NCBI RefSeq assembly: GCF_009208555.1 | Contig: NZ_WFLI01000015.1 | Location: 62,001-126,000, forward strand | From: Janthinobacterium violaceinigrum | GTDB lineage: Bacteria; Pseudomonadota; Gammaproteobacteria; Burkholderiales; Burkholderiaceae_D | Direction: 5' to 3' | DNA: 64,000 nucleotides | Shown here: piece by piece, positions 11,464-20,972 of the stretch | Layout of the letters: every line of letters starts with the position of its first letter | Numbering within the stretch: the stretch's first letter is position 1 | Made by a program: the position numbers and the translations under genes | The notes under the pieces: generated by a model | Told to the model about the DNA's origin: nothing | Database searches by the model: none | Seen by the model: only the letters and a program-made list of their open reading frames with translations

Positions 11464-11492
11464 GCTGACCTGATAAAAGAATACTGAGAACC

Positions 11493-12992
11493 ATGATGCA
11501 GTCTACGATTTCTACACTACCTCCTTACCTGAGTCTGTCGATCTGGGTGCCGATCATTTGCGGCGTCCTGATCCTGGCTCTCGGCCGTGACAGCAAAGCG
11601 GGCTTTACCCGCTGGCTGTCGCTGGCTGGCGCCGTGCTCAGCATGCTGTGCACCTTGCCGCTGATCCAGCATTTCGACAACGCCGCACACGGCATGCAAT
11701 TCGTCGAAAAAGCACCGTGGATCCAAACCTTCAATATCTGGTATTCGCTGGGTATCGACGGCCTGTCCCTGTGGTTCGTGCCGCTGACGGCATTCATCAC
11801 GGTGATCGTGGTGATTTCCGCTTGGCAAGTGATCGAGAAGCGCATCGCCCAGTACATGGGCTCCTTCCTGATCCTGTCGGGCCTGATGATCGGCGTGTTC
11901 TGCGCGCTGGACGGCTTGCTGTTCTACTTCTTCTTTGAAGCAACCCTGATCCCGATGTTCATCATCATCGGTATCTGGGGCGGTTCGAACCGCGTGTACG
12001 CGTCGTTCAAGTTCTTCCTGTACACCTTCTTCGGTTCGCTGCTGACCCTGGTTGCCATCATCTACCTGCGCAATGTGTCGGGCACCTTCGACATCCTGGC
12101 CTGGCATGCGTTCAAGCTGACGATGAACGAACAGATCTTCATCTTCCTGGCCTTCCTGATGGCGTTTGCCGTCAAGGTGCCGATGTTCCCCGTGCACACG
12201 TGGTTGCCGGACGTCCACGTGGAAGCGCCTACGGGCGGTTCCGCCGTGCTGGCTGCCATCATGCTGAAACTGGGTGCCTACGGTTTCCTGCGTTTCTCGC
12301 TGCCGATCACGCCAGACGCGAGCCACTACCTGTCGGGCTTCATGATCGCCTTGTCGCTGATCGCCGTCATCTACATCGGTCTGGTTGCCCTGGTGCAGAC
12401 GGACATGAAAAAACTGGTCGCCTATTCGTCGATCGCGCACATGGGTTTCGTCACCCTGGGCTTCTTCATGTTCAACGACATCTCGGTGCAGGGCGGTATC
12501 GTGCAGATGGTGTCGCACGGCTTCATCTCCGGCGCCATGTTCCTGTGCATCGGCGTGCTGTATGACCGCATGCATACCCGCAACATCGCCGACTACGGCG
12601 GCGTCGTGAACCGCATGCCGAAATTTGCTGCCTTCTTCGTGCTGTTCTCGATGGCCAACTGCGGTCTGCCAGCGACGTCCGGCTTCGTCGGCGAGTTCAT
12701 GGTGATCCTGGGCGCGGTGAAATTCAACTTCTGGATCGGCTTGCTGGCTGCAACGGCACTGATCTGGGGCGCGGCGTACTCGCTGTGGATGGCCAAGCGC
12801 GTGGTGTTCGGCAAGATCAAGAACAAGCACGTGGCCGAACTGACCGACATCAACAAACGTGAATTCTTCATGCTTGCTGTGCTGGCCATCGCCGTGCTCG
12901 TGATGGGTCTGTACCCAGCCCCGTTCACCGACACGATGCAAACTTCGGTTGCCGACCTGCTGCAGCATGTCGCCACCAGCAAGTTGCCTTAA
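11493..12992 (+). CDS. nuoM: NADH-quinone oxidoreductase subunit M
   Basis: NuoM is the second antiporter-like proton-pumping subunit. The 499-residue protein has about fourteen hydrophobic helices, the conserved glutamate in FFFEATLIPMFIIIGIWGG, and the signature HTWLPDVHVEAPTGGSAVLA followed by a lysine in MLKLGAYGFLRF. Two ATG codons stand in tandem at 11493 and 11496; the first is used here. nuoN follows after 16 bases. Confidence 0.96.
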   Translation: MMQSTISTLPPYLSLSIWVPIICGVLILALGRDSKAGFTRWLSLAGAVLSMLCTLPLIQHFDNAAHGMQFVEKAPWIQTFNIWYSLGIDGLSLWFVPLTAFITVIVVISAWQVIEKRIAQYMGSFLILSGLMIGVFCALDGLLFYFFFEATLIPMFIIIGIWGGSNRVYASFKFFLYTFFGSLLTLVAIIYLRNVSGTFDILAWHAFKLTMNEQIFIFLAFLMAFAVKVPMFPVHTWLPDVHVEAPTGGSAVLAAIMLKLGAYGFLRFSLPITPDASHYLSGFMIALSLIAVIYIGLVALVQTDMKKLVAYSSIAHMGFVTLGFFMFNDISVQGGIVQMVSHGFISGAMFLCIGVLYDRMHTRNIADYGGVVNRMPKFAAFFVLFSMANCGLPATSGFVGEFMVILGAVKFNFWIGLLAATALIWGAAYSLWMAKRVVFGKIKNKHVAELTDINKREFFMLAVLAIAVLVMGLYPAPFTDTMQTSVADLLQHVATSKLP

Positions 12993-13008
12993 ATAGAAGA
13001 CCGATAAC

Positions 13009-14511
13009 ATGACTAATGCACCTAATCTGGTACCGCTGTACGCGGAAATCTTTCTGCTGATCGCCACGTCGGCGCTCTTGCTGATCGATATGTTCTTGCC
13101 TGCGGCGAAGCGTTCGATCACCTACGCGCTGTCCCTGCTGACGTTGGCAGGCTGCGCCTTGCTGACCGTGGGCGACTTCAACGCGGGCACCACCGTCTAC
13201 ACGTTCCACAACATGTTCGTGTCGGACCCGATGTCGCAGCTGCTGAAACTGTTCTCGTACGGCGCCGTGGCGCTGACCCTGATCTATTCGCGTGCCTACG
13301 CTACCGACCGCAACATGCTGTCGGGTAACCTGGGCGGCGAGTTCTACGTGCTGGCCCTGTTCGCACTGCTGGGCCAGATGATCATGATCTCGGCCAACAA
13401 CTTCCTGATCATCTACCTGGGTCTGGAACTGATGTCGCTGTCGCTGTACGCGCTGATCGCCTTGCGCCGTGACAATGCCAAGGCCACGGAAGCGGCCATG
13501 AAATACTTCATCCTGGGCGCACTGGCTTCCGGTTTCATGTTGTACGGTATTTCGATGCTGTACGGCGCGTCCGGCACCCTGGACCTGGGCGAACTGCGCG
13601 TGGCGCTGGAAAACGGCAAGACCAACGGCACCATCATGGTCTTCGGCCTGGTGTTCCTGGTCGCCGGCCTGGCCTTCAAACTGGGGGTCGTGCCATTCCA
13701 CATGTGGGTGCCTGACGTGTACCAAGGTTCGCCAACGGCCGTGACCCTGCTGCTGGGCGGCGCGCCGAAACTGGCCGCGTTTGCCATCACCCTGCGTTTG
13801 CTGGGCGAGGGCTTGCTGCCGATGGCGCATGACTGGCAGCAAATGCTGCTGGTGCTGGCCGTGATGTCGCTGGCCATCGGTAACTTCACCGCCATCGCGC
13901 AAACCAATCTGAAGCGCATGCTGGCGTACTCGACCATCGCGCAAATGGGCTTCGTGCTGCTGGGCCTGCTGTCGGGTACCGTCGATGCGCCGAACAACAC
14001 CCTGAACGCGGCTGGCGCAGCCACCGCCTACGGCGCCTCGATGTACTACGTCATCACCTACGTGTTCACCACCCTGGGTACCTTTGGCGTGATCATGTTG
14101 TTGGCACGTAATGGTTTCGAAGCTGAAGAACTGGCCGACTTCAAGGGCCTGGGCAAACGCAGCCCGATCTTCGCGCTGGTGATGACCCTGTTCATGTTCT
14201 CGCTGGCCGGCGTGCCGCCGCTGATGGGCTTCATGGCCAAGTACTCGGTGTTGGCCTCGGTCTTGGCCACGGGCCAGCTGTGGCTGACCATCGCTGCCGT
14301 GCTGTTCTCGCTGATCGGCGCTTTCTACTACCTGCGCGTCGTGAAAATGATGTGGTTCGACGAGCCGACCGACAGCAATGCGCTGGTCGTGCATGGCGAC
14401 ATGCGCGTGGTGCTGGCCCTGAACGGCGTGTTCGTCCTGGCACTGGGCGTGATGCCTAACAGCATCCTGGCGGCCTGCGCTTCGGCCATCACCAAGACCC
14501 TGGCGTCCTGA
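13009..14511 (+). CDS. nuoN: NADH-quinone oxidoreductase subunit N
   Basis: NuoN is the third antiporter-like proton-pumping subunit. The 500-residue protein shows [17 protein letters not shown], with the pump glutamate, and [20 protein letters not shown] followed by the conserved lysine in GGAPKLAAF. It is the last complex I structural gene. The DUF2818 gene starts two bases after its stop, and the operon terminator lies beyond that. Confidence 0.96.
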   Translation: MTNAPNLVPLYAEIFLLIATSALLLIDMFLPAAKRSITYALSLLTLAGCALLTVGDFNAGTTVYTFHNMFVSDPMSQLLKLFSYGAVALTLIYSRAYATDRNMLSGNLGGEFYVLALFALLGQMIMISANNFLIIYLGLELMSLSLYALIALRRDNAKATEAAMKYFILGALASGFMLYGISMLYGASGTLDLGELRVALENGKTNGTIMVFGLVFLVAGLAFKLGVVPFHMWVPDVYQGSPTAVTLLLGGAPKLAAFAITLRLLGEGLLPMAHDWQQMLLVLAVMSLAIGNFTAIAQTNLKRMLAYSTIAQMGFVLLGLLSGTVDAPNNTLNAAGAATAYGASMYYVITYVFTTLGTFGVIMLLARNGFEAEELADFKGLGKRSPIFALVMTLFMFSLAGVPPLMGFMAKYSVLASVLATGQLWLTIAAVLFSLIGAFYYLRVVKMMWFDEPTDSNALVVHGDMRVVLALNGVFVLALGVMPNSILAACASAITKTLAS

Positions 14512-14513
14512 TC

Positions 14514-14837
14514 ATGGATGTCACCGTCTCGAGCTGGCTGGTGATCGCCCTGGGCATCCTGGGCGCCAACCTGCCATTCTTGAACGAGAAACTGTTTGCC
14601 GCCGTGCCGTTGAAAAAAGCCGCGCTGGCGGAGCAGGGCTGGCGCAAGCCGCTGGCACTGCGCCTGCTGGAGATGGTGGTGCTGTACTTCATCGTCGGCG
14701 CCGTGGCATTCGCGCTCGAAGCGCGCATCGGCAACGGTTTTCCGCAGACGTGGGAATTCTATGCCATCACGGGATGCCTGTTCCTGGTGCTGGCCTTCCC
14801 CGGCTTTGTCGCACGCTACCTGCGCAAACGGCGCTAG
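14514..14837 (+). CDS. DUF2818 family membrane protein
   Basis: This 107-residue protein has three hydrophobic segments (about residues 5-25, 46-66 and 77-97) and ends in a basic tail RKRR, fitting a small inner-membrane protein. I recognise it as DUF2818, a family found next to nuoN in betaproteobacteria; its function is not established. It starts two bases after nuoN and sits before the operon terminator, so it is cotranscribed with complex I. A role in complex I assembly or stability is plausible but is inference from position only. Confidence 0.8.
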   Translation: MDVTVSSWLVIALGILGANLPFLNEKLFAAVPLKKAALAEQGWRKPLALRLLEMVVLYFIVGAVAFALEARIGNGFPQTWEFYAITGCLFLVLAFPGFVARYLRKRR

Positions 14838-14853
14838 CCCCCTCGACCGAAAG

Positions 14854-14879
14854 CGGCGCCTCTGGCGCCGTTTTTTTTT
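14854..14879 (+). terminator. Intrinsic terminator of the nuo operon
   Basis: Perfect seven-base arms CGGCGCC and GGCGCCG enclose a TCT loop and are followed by nine consecutive T residues. It lies 17 bases after the DUF2818 stop and marks the 3' end of the complex I transcription unit. Confidence 0.92.
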
Positions 14880-14897
14880 ATTGAGCATAATCAAGGT

Positions 14898-15470
14898 ATG
14901 GATACTGAACGCATGGATATGAATTTGACTGAGACGAAGGTGGATGGCGAGCTGGCCTACCAGGGCAGCTTCCTGCGCGTGCAGCGCGACCGGGTGACAC
15001 TGCCCGATGGCAAGATCACGGTGCGCGAATTCATCCTGCACCCGGGCGCCGTCGTCATCCTGCCGCTGCTCGACGATGGCACCGTGCTGATGGAGCGCCA
15101 GTACCGCTATCCGCTGGACCGCGTGTTCATCGAATTCCCGGCCGGCAAGATCGACGCGGGCGAATCCCATCTGGCCTGCGCCCAGCGCGAATTGCTGGAA
15201 GAGACGGGCTACACGGCGACCGACTGGCAATTCGTCTCCACCATCCACAACGCCATCGCCTATTCCGACGAGCACCTGGAACTGTTCCTGGCACGGGGCC
15301 TCGTGGCCGGCGAGCGCCGCCTCGACGACGGCGAGTTCCTGGAAACGTTCGCCACGACCGTGCCGCAGCTGCTGGACTGGGTCAGGGATGGCACGATCAC
15401 GGACGTGAAGACGGTCATCGGCATCTTCTGGCTCGACAAGATCACCAGCGGCGCCTGGCAGCCGGCCTGA
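14898..15470 (+). CDS. Nudix hydrolase, ADP-ribose pyrophosphatase type
   Basis: The 190-residue protein has a complete Nudix box at residues 83-105: glycine at 83, glutamate at 89, and REL-LEETGY at 97-105, which binds Mg2+ and cleaves a nucleoside diphosphate linked to another group. The sequence before the box, MERQYRYPLDRVFIEFPAG, is typical of ADP-ribose pyrophosphatases, which release AMP and ribose 5-phosphate. The substrate is inferred from this similarity. Three in-frame ATG codons lie within the first eight codons; the first is given. It begins just after the nuo terminator, so it needs its own promoter. Confidence 0.85.
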   Translation: MDTERMDMNLTETKVDGELAYQGSFLRVQRDRVTLPDGKITVREFILHPGAVVILPLLDDGTVLMERQYRYPLDRVFIEFPAGKIDAGESHLACAQRELLEETGYTATDWQFVSTIHNAIAYSDEHLELFLARGLVAGERRLDDGEFLETFATTVPQLLDWVRDGTITDVKTVIGIFWLDKITSGAWQPA

Positions 15471-15478
15471 TCCGGCGC

Positions 15479-16177
15479 ATGCGCAAGGCGCTCTTCCTGC
15501 TGCTCGCTGGTGCCGCCCTGGGGGCGCAGGCGCAGGCGCGCACGCCGTTCCAGGTGCGCTGCGAAGACACGATCAGCAAGACGGTGTCGGTGCTGACGGT
15601 GCAGCAGAACGGCTACAGCATCGACACGCATCTGTCGTACAAGGCGCTGACGGTGATGAAGGGCATGGCGCGGCCCAATACCTGGGTGCTGGGCCTGACG
15701 AAGACGGATTCGCAGGTGCAGATTGCCCTGGCCGGGCCCATGCTGCAAGATCCTGCCAGCGGCTACGAATGCGTGGCGCCGCAGATATCCGTCAAGCTCA
15801 ACTACGCTCCCGTGGTGATTTACATCGGCCGCGAGTTCGCCCCCGGCAGCTGCGCGTATGATGAGATACTCGCGCACGAGCTGCGGCACATGAAAACGTA
15901 TATGGAGCATCTGCCGCGCGTGGAAAAGACCGTGCGCGCCGCGCTGGCCAGGCGCTTCGAGGCGCGGCCCCTGTATGCGCCCAGCGGGACGGCCAGGGCG
16001 GCGCTGGCGCGCGAAATCGATACGGGCTGGTTGCCGTATATTAAGGCCGAGATGCGCAAGGTGGAAGTCTTGCAGGCGGCCATCGATTCGCCGCAGGAAT
16101 ATGCGCGCCTGGGCAAGGCGTGCAATGGCGACATCCAGAATATATTGGCGGGCAAGGCACGGCCCGTCCAGCAGTGA
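15479..16177 (+). CDS. Secreted protein with an HExxH motif, possible zinc metallopeptidase
   Basis: The 232-residue protein starts with a clear signal peptide, MRKALFLLLAGAALGAQAQA, so it is exported. The strongest motif is HELRH at residues 133-137 followed by MKTYMEHL, the zinc-binding pattern of many metallopeptidases. Cysteines occur at the mature N-terminus and on both sides of a conserved-looking beta region, which could form disulfides. I do not recognise the family with certainty; a DUF922-like zinc protease is possible. It starts nine bases after the Nudix stop and ends 16 bases before ispD, so it may be cotranscribed with both. Confidence 0.6.
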   Translation: MRKALFLLLAGAALGAQAQARTPFQVRCEDTISKTVSVLTVQQNGYSIDTHLSYKALTVMKGMARPNTWVLGLTKTDSQVQIALAGPMLQDPASGYECVAPQISVKLNYAPVVIYIGREFAPGSCAYDEILAHELRHMKTYMEHLPRVEKTVRAALARRFEARPLYAPSGTARAALAREIDTGWLPYIKAEMRKVEVLQAAIDSPQEYARLGKACNGDIQNILAGKARPVQQ

Positions 16178-16193
16178 CACGACAAGGAAACGC

Positions 16194-16898
16194 ATGACAG
16201 CAGCAGCATCGAATCGCCCCCGCTATTTTGCGCTGATCCCCGCCGCCGGCGTGGGCGCGCGCATGGAGGCGGGCAGCCCCAAGCAATACCTGCCCATCGC
16301 CGGCAAACCCATGTTGCGCCACGCCGTGGACGCCTTTCTTGCCAGCCCCCTGATCGCGCACACGTACATCGTGGTCAGCGCGGACGACGGGCAGATCGAT
16401 GGCCTGGTGCCAGAGCAGGGCGTGACGGTATTGCGCTGCGGCGGCGCCACGCGCATGGAGACGATCCTGAACGCCTTGCAGGCGCTGCACGGCAGCATTG
16501 CCGCGCACGACCAGGTGCTGGTGCACGACGCGGCCCGTCCCGGCCTGACGCCGGCACTGATCGCAAAACTCATCAACGAGGTGGGCGAGCATCCGGCCGG
16601 CGGCTTGCTGGCCTTGCCCGTGGTCGATACCGTCAAGCGGGCGGGCCCGGCCAATGTGTCGGCGCAGACCGTGCCGCGCGACGGCCTGTGGCTGGCGCAG
16701 ACGCCGCAGATGTTCAGCTATGCCTTGCTGCACCGGGCCCTGTCGCAGGCGCCCGACCCGCAGACGATCACGGACGACGCCAGCGCCGTCGAGGCGCTGG
16801 GCCTGGCGCCCAGGCTCGTCGAAGGCCACCCGCGCAACCTGAAGGTGACCTTGCCGCGCGACATACAAACGGCCGAGCTGTATCTGGCCCATTCCTGA
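16194..16898 (+). CDS. ispD: 2-C-methyl-D-erythritol 4-phosphate cytidylyltransferase
   Basis: IspD makes CDP-methylerythritol from MEP and CTP in the non-mevalonate isoprenoid pathway. The 234-residue protein has the nucleotidyltransferase start [20 protein letters not shown] near residues 14-33 and the metal/substrate motif VHDAARP. The frame is open further upstream, but that stretch lies within the previous gene. The ATG at 16194, preceded by AAGGAA, gives the normal length. ispF follows after 17 bases, the common ispD-ispF pairing. Confidence 0.95.
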   Translation: MTAAASNRPRYFALIPAAGVGARMEAGSPKQYLPIAGKPMLRHAVDAFLASPLIAHTYIVVSADDGQIDGLVPEQGVTVLRCGGATRMETILNALQALHGSIAAHDQVLVHDAARPGLTPALIAKLINEVGEHPAGGLLALPVVDTVKRAGPANVSAQTVPRDGLWLAQTPQMFSYALLHRALSQAPDPQTITDDASAVEALGLAPRLVEGHPRNLKVTLPRDIQTAELYLAHS

Positions 16899-16915
16899 AT
16901 TTTAAAGAGACCCGC

Positions 16916-17416
16916 ATGAACACAACGACTCCCGTACTGCCTTTCCGCATCGGCCAGGGCTATGACTGCCACGCGCTGGTGGAAAACCGCGACCTGATCA
17001 TCGGCGGCGTGAAGATTCCCCATCACCTGGGCCTGCTCGGCCATTCCGACGCGGACGTGCTGCTGCACGCCATCACGGACGCCATCTTCGGCGCCGCCGC
17101 CCTGGGCGACATCGGCCGCCATTTCCCCGATACGGATGCACAATTCAAGGGCGCCGATTCGCGCACCCTGCTGCGCGAAGCCGTGCGCCGCGTGCAGGCC
17201 ACCGGCTATATCATCGGCAATATCGACGCCACCATCATCGCCCAGCGCCCGAAGATGGCGCCGCACATTGCCGCCATGTGCGCCAACGTGGCCGAAGACC
17301 TGGGCGTATCGGTGGGGCAGGTCAACATCAAGGCCAAGACAAATGAAAAGCTGGGTTACCTGGGCCGCGAAGAGGGTATCGCGGCCGAAGCCGTGGCCTT
17401 GCTGCTGCGCGCCTGA
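16916..17416 (+). CDS. ispF: 2-C-methyl-D-erythritol 2,4-cyclodiphosphate synthase
   Basis: IspF converts CDP-methylerythritol 2-phosphate to the cyclic diphosphate, two steps after IspD. The 166-residue protein shows the zinc ligands D17 and H19 in GQGYDCHAL and the later ligand histidine in [20 protein letters not shown], followed by [12 protein letters not shown]. The ATG at 16916 was chosen over a longer upstream frame that overlaps ispD, because it gives the family length and sits after AAAGAGA. It shares a transcription unit with ispD. Confidence 0.95.
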   Translation: MNTTTPVLPFRIGQGYDCHALVENRDLIIGGVKIPHHLGLLGHSDADVLLHAITDAIFGAAALGDIGRHFPDTDAQFKGADSRTLLREAVRRVQATGYIIGNIDATIIAQRPKMAPHIAAMCANVAEDLGVSVGQVNIKAKTNEKLGYLGREEGIAAEAVALLLRA

Positions 17417-17585
17417 GGCGGCGGGCGGTAAATATTGCTGATTTTTAATGATTTCTGTGAATTAATATTTCCAAAGTGAAATTTGGTGAAAATTTAACGT
17501 TGTTGTCATGATAATATGCGTGCGCATTTTAGACGCGACAAGACGTCATCTTTCTAACCACGGGAATATTAGAGAACGGAATCAT

Positions 17586-19625
17586 ATGAAGAGTCGTATG
17601 CAGGGGCCGGTATTGCGCTGGCTGGGCGCCAGTCTGCTGGCCATGGCCATGCTGGCCGGATGTGGCGGCGGAAGCGGCAATGATGGCAGCGCCGTGACGC
17701 CGCCCGCGGCCGTCGTGCCGCAGCCCGCCATCCTGTTTGCCGGTGCCGTGTCAGCGGCGGCCGAAGGCGCCGACGCGATCGGCACCATGGGTGCACCCAT
17801 CGAACTCGATGCGAGCGGCAGCAAGGATAGCGATGGGAATACCTTGACCTTTGCCTGGAGCATCGTCTCCAAGCCGGCGGACAGCGCGCTCAAGCTGGAC
17901 GCTGCCAGCGCGGCCAAGCTCAGCTTCCAGGCCGACGTGCTGGGAACGTATGTCTTCAAGCTGCGCCTGGCCAATAGCAAGGGCGGCTCGGTCGACAAAA
18001 ATGTCACGGTACTGGTCAATAACCGGGTGCCGAACGCCGTCGTGGTGGTCAATGCCACCTTCACGGCGCAGCCGGTCGTCAAGCCAGCCATGGCCATATC
18101 GGTGGGCTCCGGCATCGTCCTCGACGCCACGGGCAGTACCGATGCGGATGGCGACAAGGTCACCACCACGTGGGAATTGATGCAGAAACCGTCCGGCAGC
18201 GCGTCCGTGCTGTATGCCGCAGGTCAAACGGCCCGTTTCTCGCCGGATGTGCTGGGCCTGTACATCGTGCGCGCCCGTGGCGCGGACGGCAAGGGTGCCT
18301 ATGCCGAGACGGTGTACCAGTTCGACGCCAACAACAGCTTGCCGACGGGCGTGATCCAGGGCACGGTGGCTGTCGTTAGCCGCAACAATCAAACGGTTCC
18401 CGTCGGCCAGCCGGTGGTGACCAGCGGCATCCTCAGCTATGACGAGGGCGGCGCGAAATTGACCTACGCCTGGACGGTGGACAGCCGTCCTGCCGGTTCC
18501 GTTGCGACGCTGGGCGCCGCCACGGCTGCCATACCGTCGTTCACGCCGGACGTGGCCGGTGCTTACGTGCTGTCGCTGACGGTGAGCAATGGCCGCCAGA
18601 CAGCGGTCGCCTACCTGAAACTCAATGCCGTCACCTCGACCTCGAGCGTGCTCGCGTTGCCGTTCAAGCCGCTGGACATACGTTACAGCGTGGCGACCGA
18701 TCGCCTGATCGCCATCACGGCCGAGCCGAACGCCATGAAAGTCATCAATCCGGTCGATGGCGCCATCACCAGCATCGATCTGCCGACGACGGTCAAGGCC
18801 TTCAATCTGAGCCCGGATGGCAAGCTGGCCGGCGTGCTGCATGATGGCGTGGTCAGCCTCGTGGACCTGGTCGCCGGCACCGTGCTGAAGTCGACGGGCA
18901 CCGGCGGCACGCAAACGGAAGTATTCGTCACCAACGACGGCGTGGTCTTTCTCTCGGGCCAGACGCTGTCTTCCTCGGCGCGGCCGGCGGTCGCCGTGAT
19001 CAATGCCCGCACGGGGCAGGCTTTGCCTGCGCTCGATTTCGGCGCCGGCGGCGGCTTCTACGGCGTCCTGCGCGGCGCGTTCGCCGTATCGAAGAGCAAG
19101 GTCTTTCTCGCGCCGGCTGGCAGCTCCAGCCTCTCGTATTTCACCTTCGATCCGCAAACGAATGCCATCCTGACCAGCGGCAATGTTTATAGCGATTACT
19201 ACATGACGTCGCCGTTCTTCCTGTCGCCGAAGGAAGATCTGCTGTTTTCCGCAAACGGTTCGTATTTCAATACCGAAACGCTGAAATATGTGGGGCACTT
19301 CATCCTTGGTAATGGCAACAGCGGCCAGAGCAACACCATGCTGTCGATGAGCTATTCGCCCACCACGGCGGAAGTGCTGCTGATGGAAAGCTCGCTTGAG
19401 TACGTTTCTTCGGGCTACGATACGACGTACCAGACCAGCTACAAGAAATATAGCGGCGAATTGCTGTTCCCTGCAGGCAGTGTCAGCCTGCCCGTGATCG
19501 GCGGCGAAGCCAGCTATGGCCTTGGCGTCTTCCATACATCGGCCGGCGAGTCGCTCGCGGTGGTGCAGACGGGCGGCGCGCAGAAGGGTTACGCGCGCGC
19601 CAAGTACTACCTCGTGTATCGCTGA
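17586..19625 (+). CDS. PKD-type repeat lipoprotein with a C-terminal propeller-like region
   Basis: The 679-residue protein begins with a lipoprotein signal ending in MLAGC, with C26 the lipidated cysteine, followed by a glycine/serine linker. Residues about 45-375 hold three related PKD/REJ-like units, each with an [S/T]-D-x-D/G-G core and a segment of the kind FAWSIVSKPADSA, TTWELMQKPSGSA or YAWTVDSRPAGSV. The C-terminal 300 residues have repeated short beta patterns that look like a partial beta-propeller. The function is unknown; display on the outer membrane and a binding role are likely. The ATG at 17586 places the lipobox correctly; an upstream in-frame ATG at 17508 would bury it. The 169 bases upstream are AT-rich and probably hold the promoter. 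Confidence 0.7.
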   Translation: MKSRMQGPVLRWLGASLLAMAMLAGCGGGSGNDGSAVTPPAAVVPQPAILFAGAVSAAAEGADAIGTMGAPIELDASGSKDSDGNTLTFAWSIVSKPADSALKLDAASAAKLSFQADVLGTYVFKLRLANSKGGSVDKNVTVLVNNRVPNAVVVVNATFTAQPVVKPAMAISVGSGIVLDATGSTDADGDKVTTTWELMQKPSGSASVLYAAGQTARFSPDVLGLYIVRARGADGKGAYAETVYQFDANNSLPTGVIQGTVAVVSRNNQTVPVGQPVVTSGILSYDEGGAKLTYAWTVDSRPAGSVATLGAATAAIPSFTPDVAGAYVLSLTVSNGRQTAVAYLKLNAVTSTSSVLALPFKPLDIRYSVATDRLIAITAEPNAMKVINPVDGAITSIDLPTTVKAFNLSPDGKLAGVLHDGVVSLVDLVAGTVLKSTGTGGTQTEVFVTNDGVVFLSGQTLSSSARPAVAVINARTGQALPALDFGAGGGFYGVLRGAFAVSKSKVFLAPAGSSSLSYFTFDPQTNAILTSGNVYSDYYMTSPFFLSPKEDLLFSANGSYFNTETLKYVGHFILGNGNSGQSNTMLSMSYSPTTAEVLLMESSLEYVSSGYDTTYQTSYKKYSGELLFPAGSVSLPVIGGEASYGLGVFHTSAGESLAVVQTGGAQKGYARAKYYLVYR

Positions 19626-19673
19626 TCGCATGCAAACGGCGGCGCGTCCGCCGTGCAAGATGTGATATTTTAG

Positions 19674-19714
19674 AAGGCGGCGGGATGGCCAACACCATCC
19701 CGGCCGCCTTTTTT
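19674..19714 (+). terminator. Intrinsic terminator after the PKD lipoprotein gene
   Basis: Long arms at 19674-19688 and 19695-19710 pair almost perfectly (AAGGCGGC-GGGATGG against CCATCCC-GGCCGCCTT, one bulged base) with a six-base loop and a T-run at 19709-19714. It ends the lipoprotein transcript 48 bases after the stop and lies just before the next gene. Confidence 0.9.
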
Positions 19715-19739
19715 CATAGCCGACACAGGAGAATTCGGG

Positions 19740-20915
19740 ATGCCAACCATCAAGCACACACGCCTTGCCACCGCCCTGCTGCTGGGAGCCTTCGCGGCCT
19801 CGGCCATGCCTGCCCACGCCGAACTGCAAGCCACGGGCGAGCCGCCCGCCGCGAAACAGCAATGGAAGGCTGTCACGGTGGCCGAGGGCGTGCGCCAGCC
19901 GTGGGGCATCGCCTGGCTGGGCGAGGGGCGCGCGCTGGTCACCAGCAAGCAGGGCACCTTGCATCTGCTGAATGGAAAGACTTTTACCGACGTGGCGCTG
20001 GAAGGCATGCCCAAGGTGTTTACGGGCGGGCAGGGCGGCCTGCTCGATATCGTGCTGCACCCGCAGGATGCCAACACGCCGAACCCGCGCGTGTACATGA
20101 CGGTGTCGACAGGCACGAATGACGCCAACCGCACGACCCTCGTGCGCGGCGTGTTCGACGGCAAGAAGGTGACGGGCATCCAGACCCTGTTCAAGGTGGC
20201 CACGGACAAGAGCGGCGGCCAGCATTTCGGCTCGCGCCTGCTGTGGCTGCCGGACGGCACTTTGCTGATGAGCGTGGCCGATGGCGGCAACCCGCCGCTG
20301 CGCATCGGCGACCGCCTGGCGCGCGAGCAGGCGCAAAATCTGGCCACGCACCAGGGTTCCATCCTGCGCCTGACGGAAGACGGCAAGCCGGCACCGGGCA
20401 ACCCGCTGGCCGCCAAGGGCGCCTTGCCGGAAATCTGGTCGTACGGCCACCGCAACGTGCAGGGCCTGGCGCTCGATCCCGTCTCCGGCCGCGTGTGGGC
20501 CACGGAACATGGTCCGTATGGCGGCGACGAGCTGAACCTGGTGGTGGCGGGCGGCAACTACGGCTGGCCCCTGCAAAGCTATGGCGCCGACTACACGACG
20601 CACGAACCCGTGGGCAAGCATGAGGTGGCGGGCATGATCAATCCGAGCGTGGCCTGGGTGCCGTCGCCGGCGCCGTCCGGGCTGGCCGTCTACACGGGCG
20701 ACAAGATTGCCGCCTGGCGCGGCAGCATCTTCAGCGGCGGCCTGGCGGCCAAGGATATCCGCCGCATCGCCGTCGATGCGAACGGCAAGGTGACGGGGCA
20801 GGACCGCCTGGCCATCGGCGCGCGCGTGCGCGACGTGCGCCAGGGCCCGGATGGCTACCTGTATGCGCTGACGGACGAAGACAATGGCCGCTTGCTGCGC
20901 ATCGTGGCGCAGTAG
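19740..20915 (+). CDS. Secreted PQQ-dependent aldose sugar dehydrogenase, YliI type
   Basis: The 391-residue protein begins with a signal peptide cleaved after AMPAHA, then carries the six-bladed propeller pattern of glucose/sorbosone dehydrogenases: QPWGIAWLGEGRALVTSKQG, GGQGGLLDIVLHP, the HFGSRLLWLPDG stretch with a conserved histidine, GYGHRNVQGLALDP-like sequence, and TEHGPYGGDELNLVVAGGNYGWP. Family members oxidise aldose sugars in the periplasm with PQQ as cofactor. No PQQ synthesis genes are in this window. The gene is flanked by terminators and appears monocistronic. Confidence 0.85.
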   Translation: MPTIKHTRLATALLLGAFAASAMPAHAELQATGEPPAAKQQWKAVTVAEGVRQPWGIAWLGEGRALVTSKQGTLHLLNGKTFTDVALEGMPKVFTGGQGGLLDIVLHPQDANTPNPRVYMTVSTGTNDANRTTLVRGVFDGKKVTGIQTLFKVATDKSGGQHFGSRLLWLPDGTLLMSVADGGNPPLRIGDRLAREQAQNLATHQGSILRLTEDGKPAPGNPLAAKGALPEIWSYGHRNVQGLALDPVSGRVWATEHGPYGGDELNLVVAGGNYGWPLQSYGADYTTHEPVGKHEVAGMINPSVAWVPSPAPSGLAVYTGDKIAAWRGSIFSGGLAAKDIRRIAVDANGKVTGQDRLAIGARVRDVRQGPDGYLYALTDEDNGRLLRIVAQ

Positions 20916-20921
20916 CACGGC

Positions 20922-20955
20922 AGGCGCCGTCTTCCTTTAAGATGGCGCCTTTATT
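20922..20955 (+). terminator. Probable terminator after the sugar dehydrogenase gene
   Basis: Ten-base arms at 20922-20931 and 20941-20950 (AGGCGCCGTC with GATGGCGCCT, one G-U pair) enclose a nine-base loop and are followed by TTATT. The T-run is short, so termination may be incomplete. Confidence 0.65.
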
Positions 20956-20972
20956 CAAGACAAGGTGGCGGC

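Noticed and set aside
17751..20918. Minus-strand open frame of about 1050 codons opposite the PKD and sugar dehydrogenase genes
   Set aside because: It crosses a strong plus-strand terminator and two clear genes, and its composition is that of an antisense frame.
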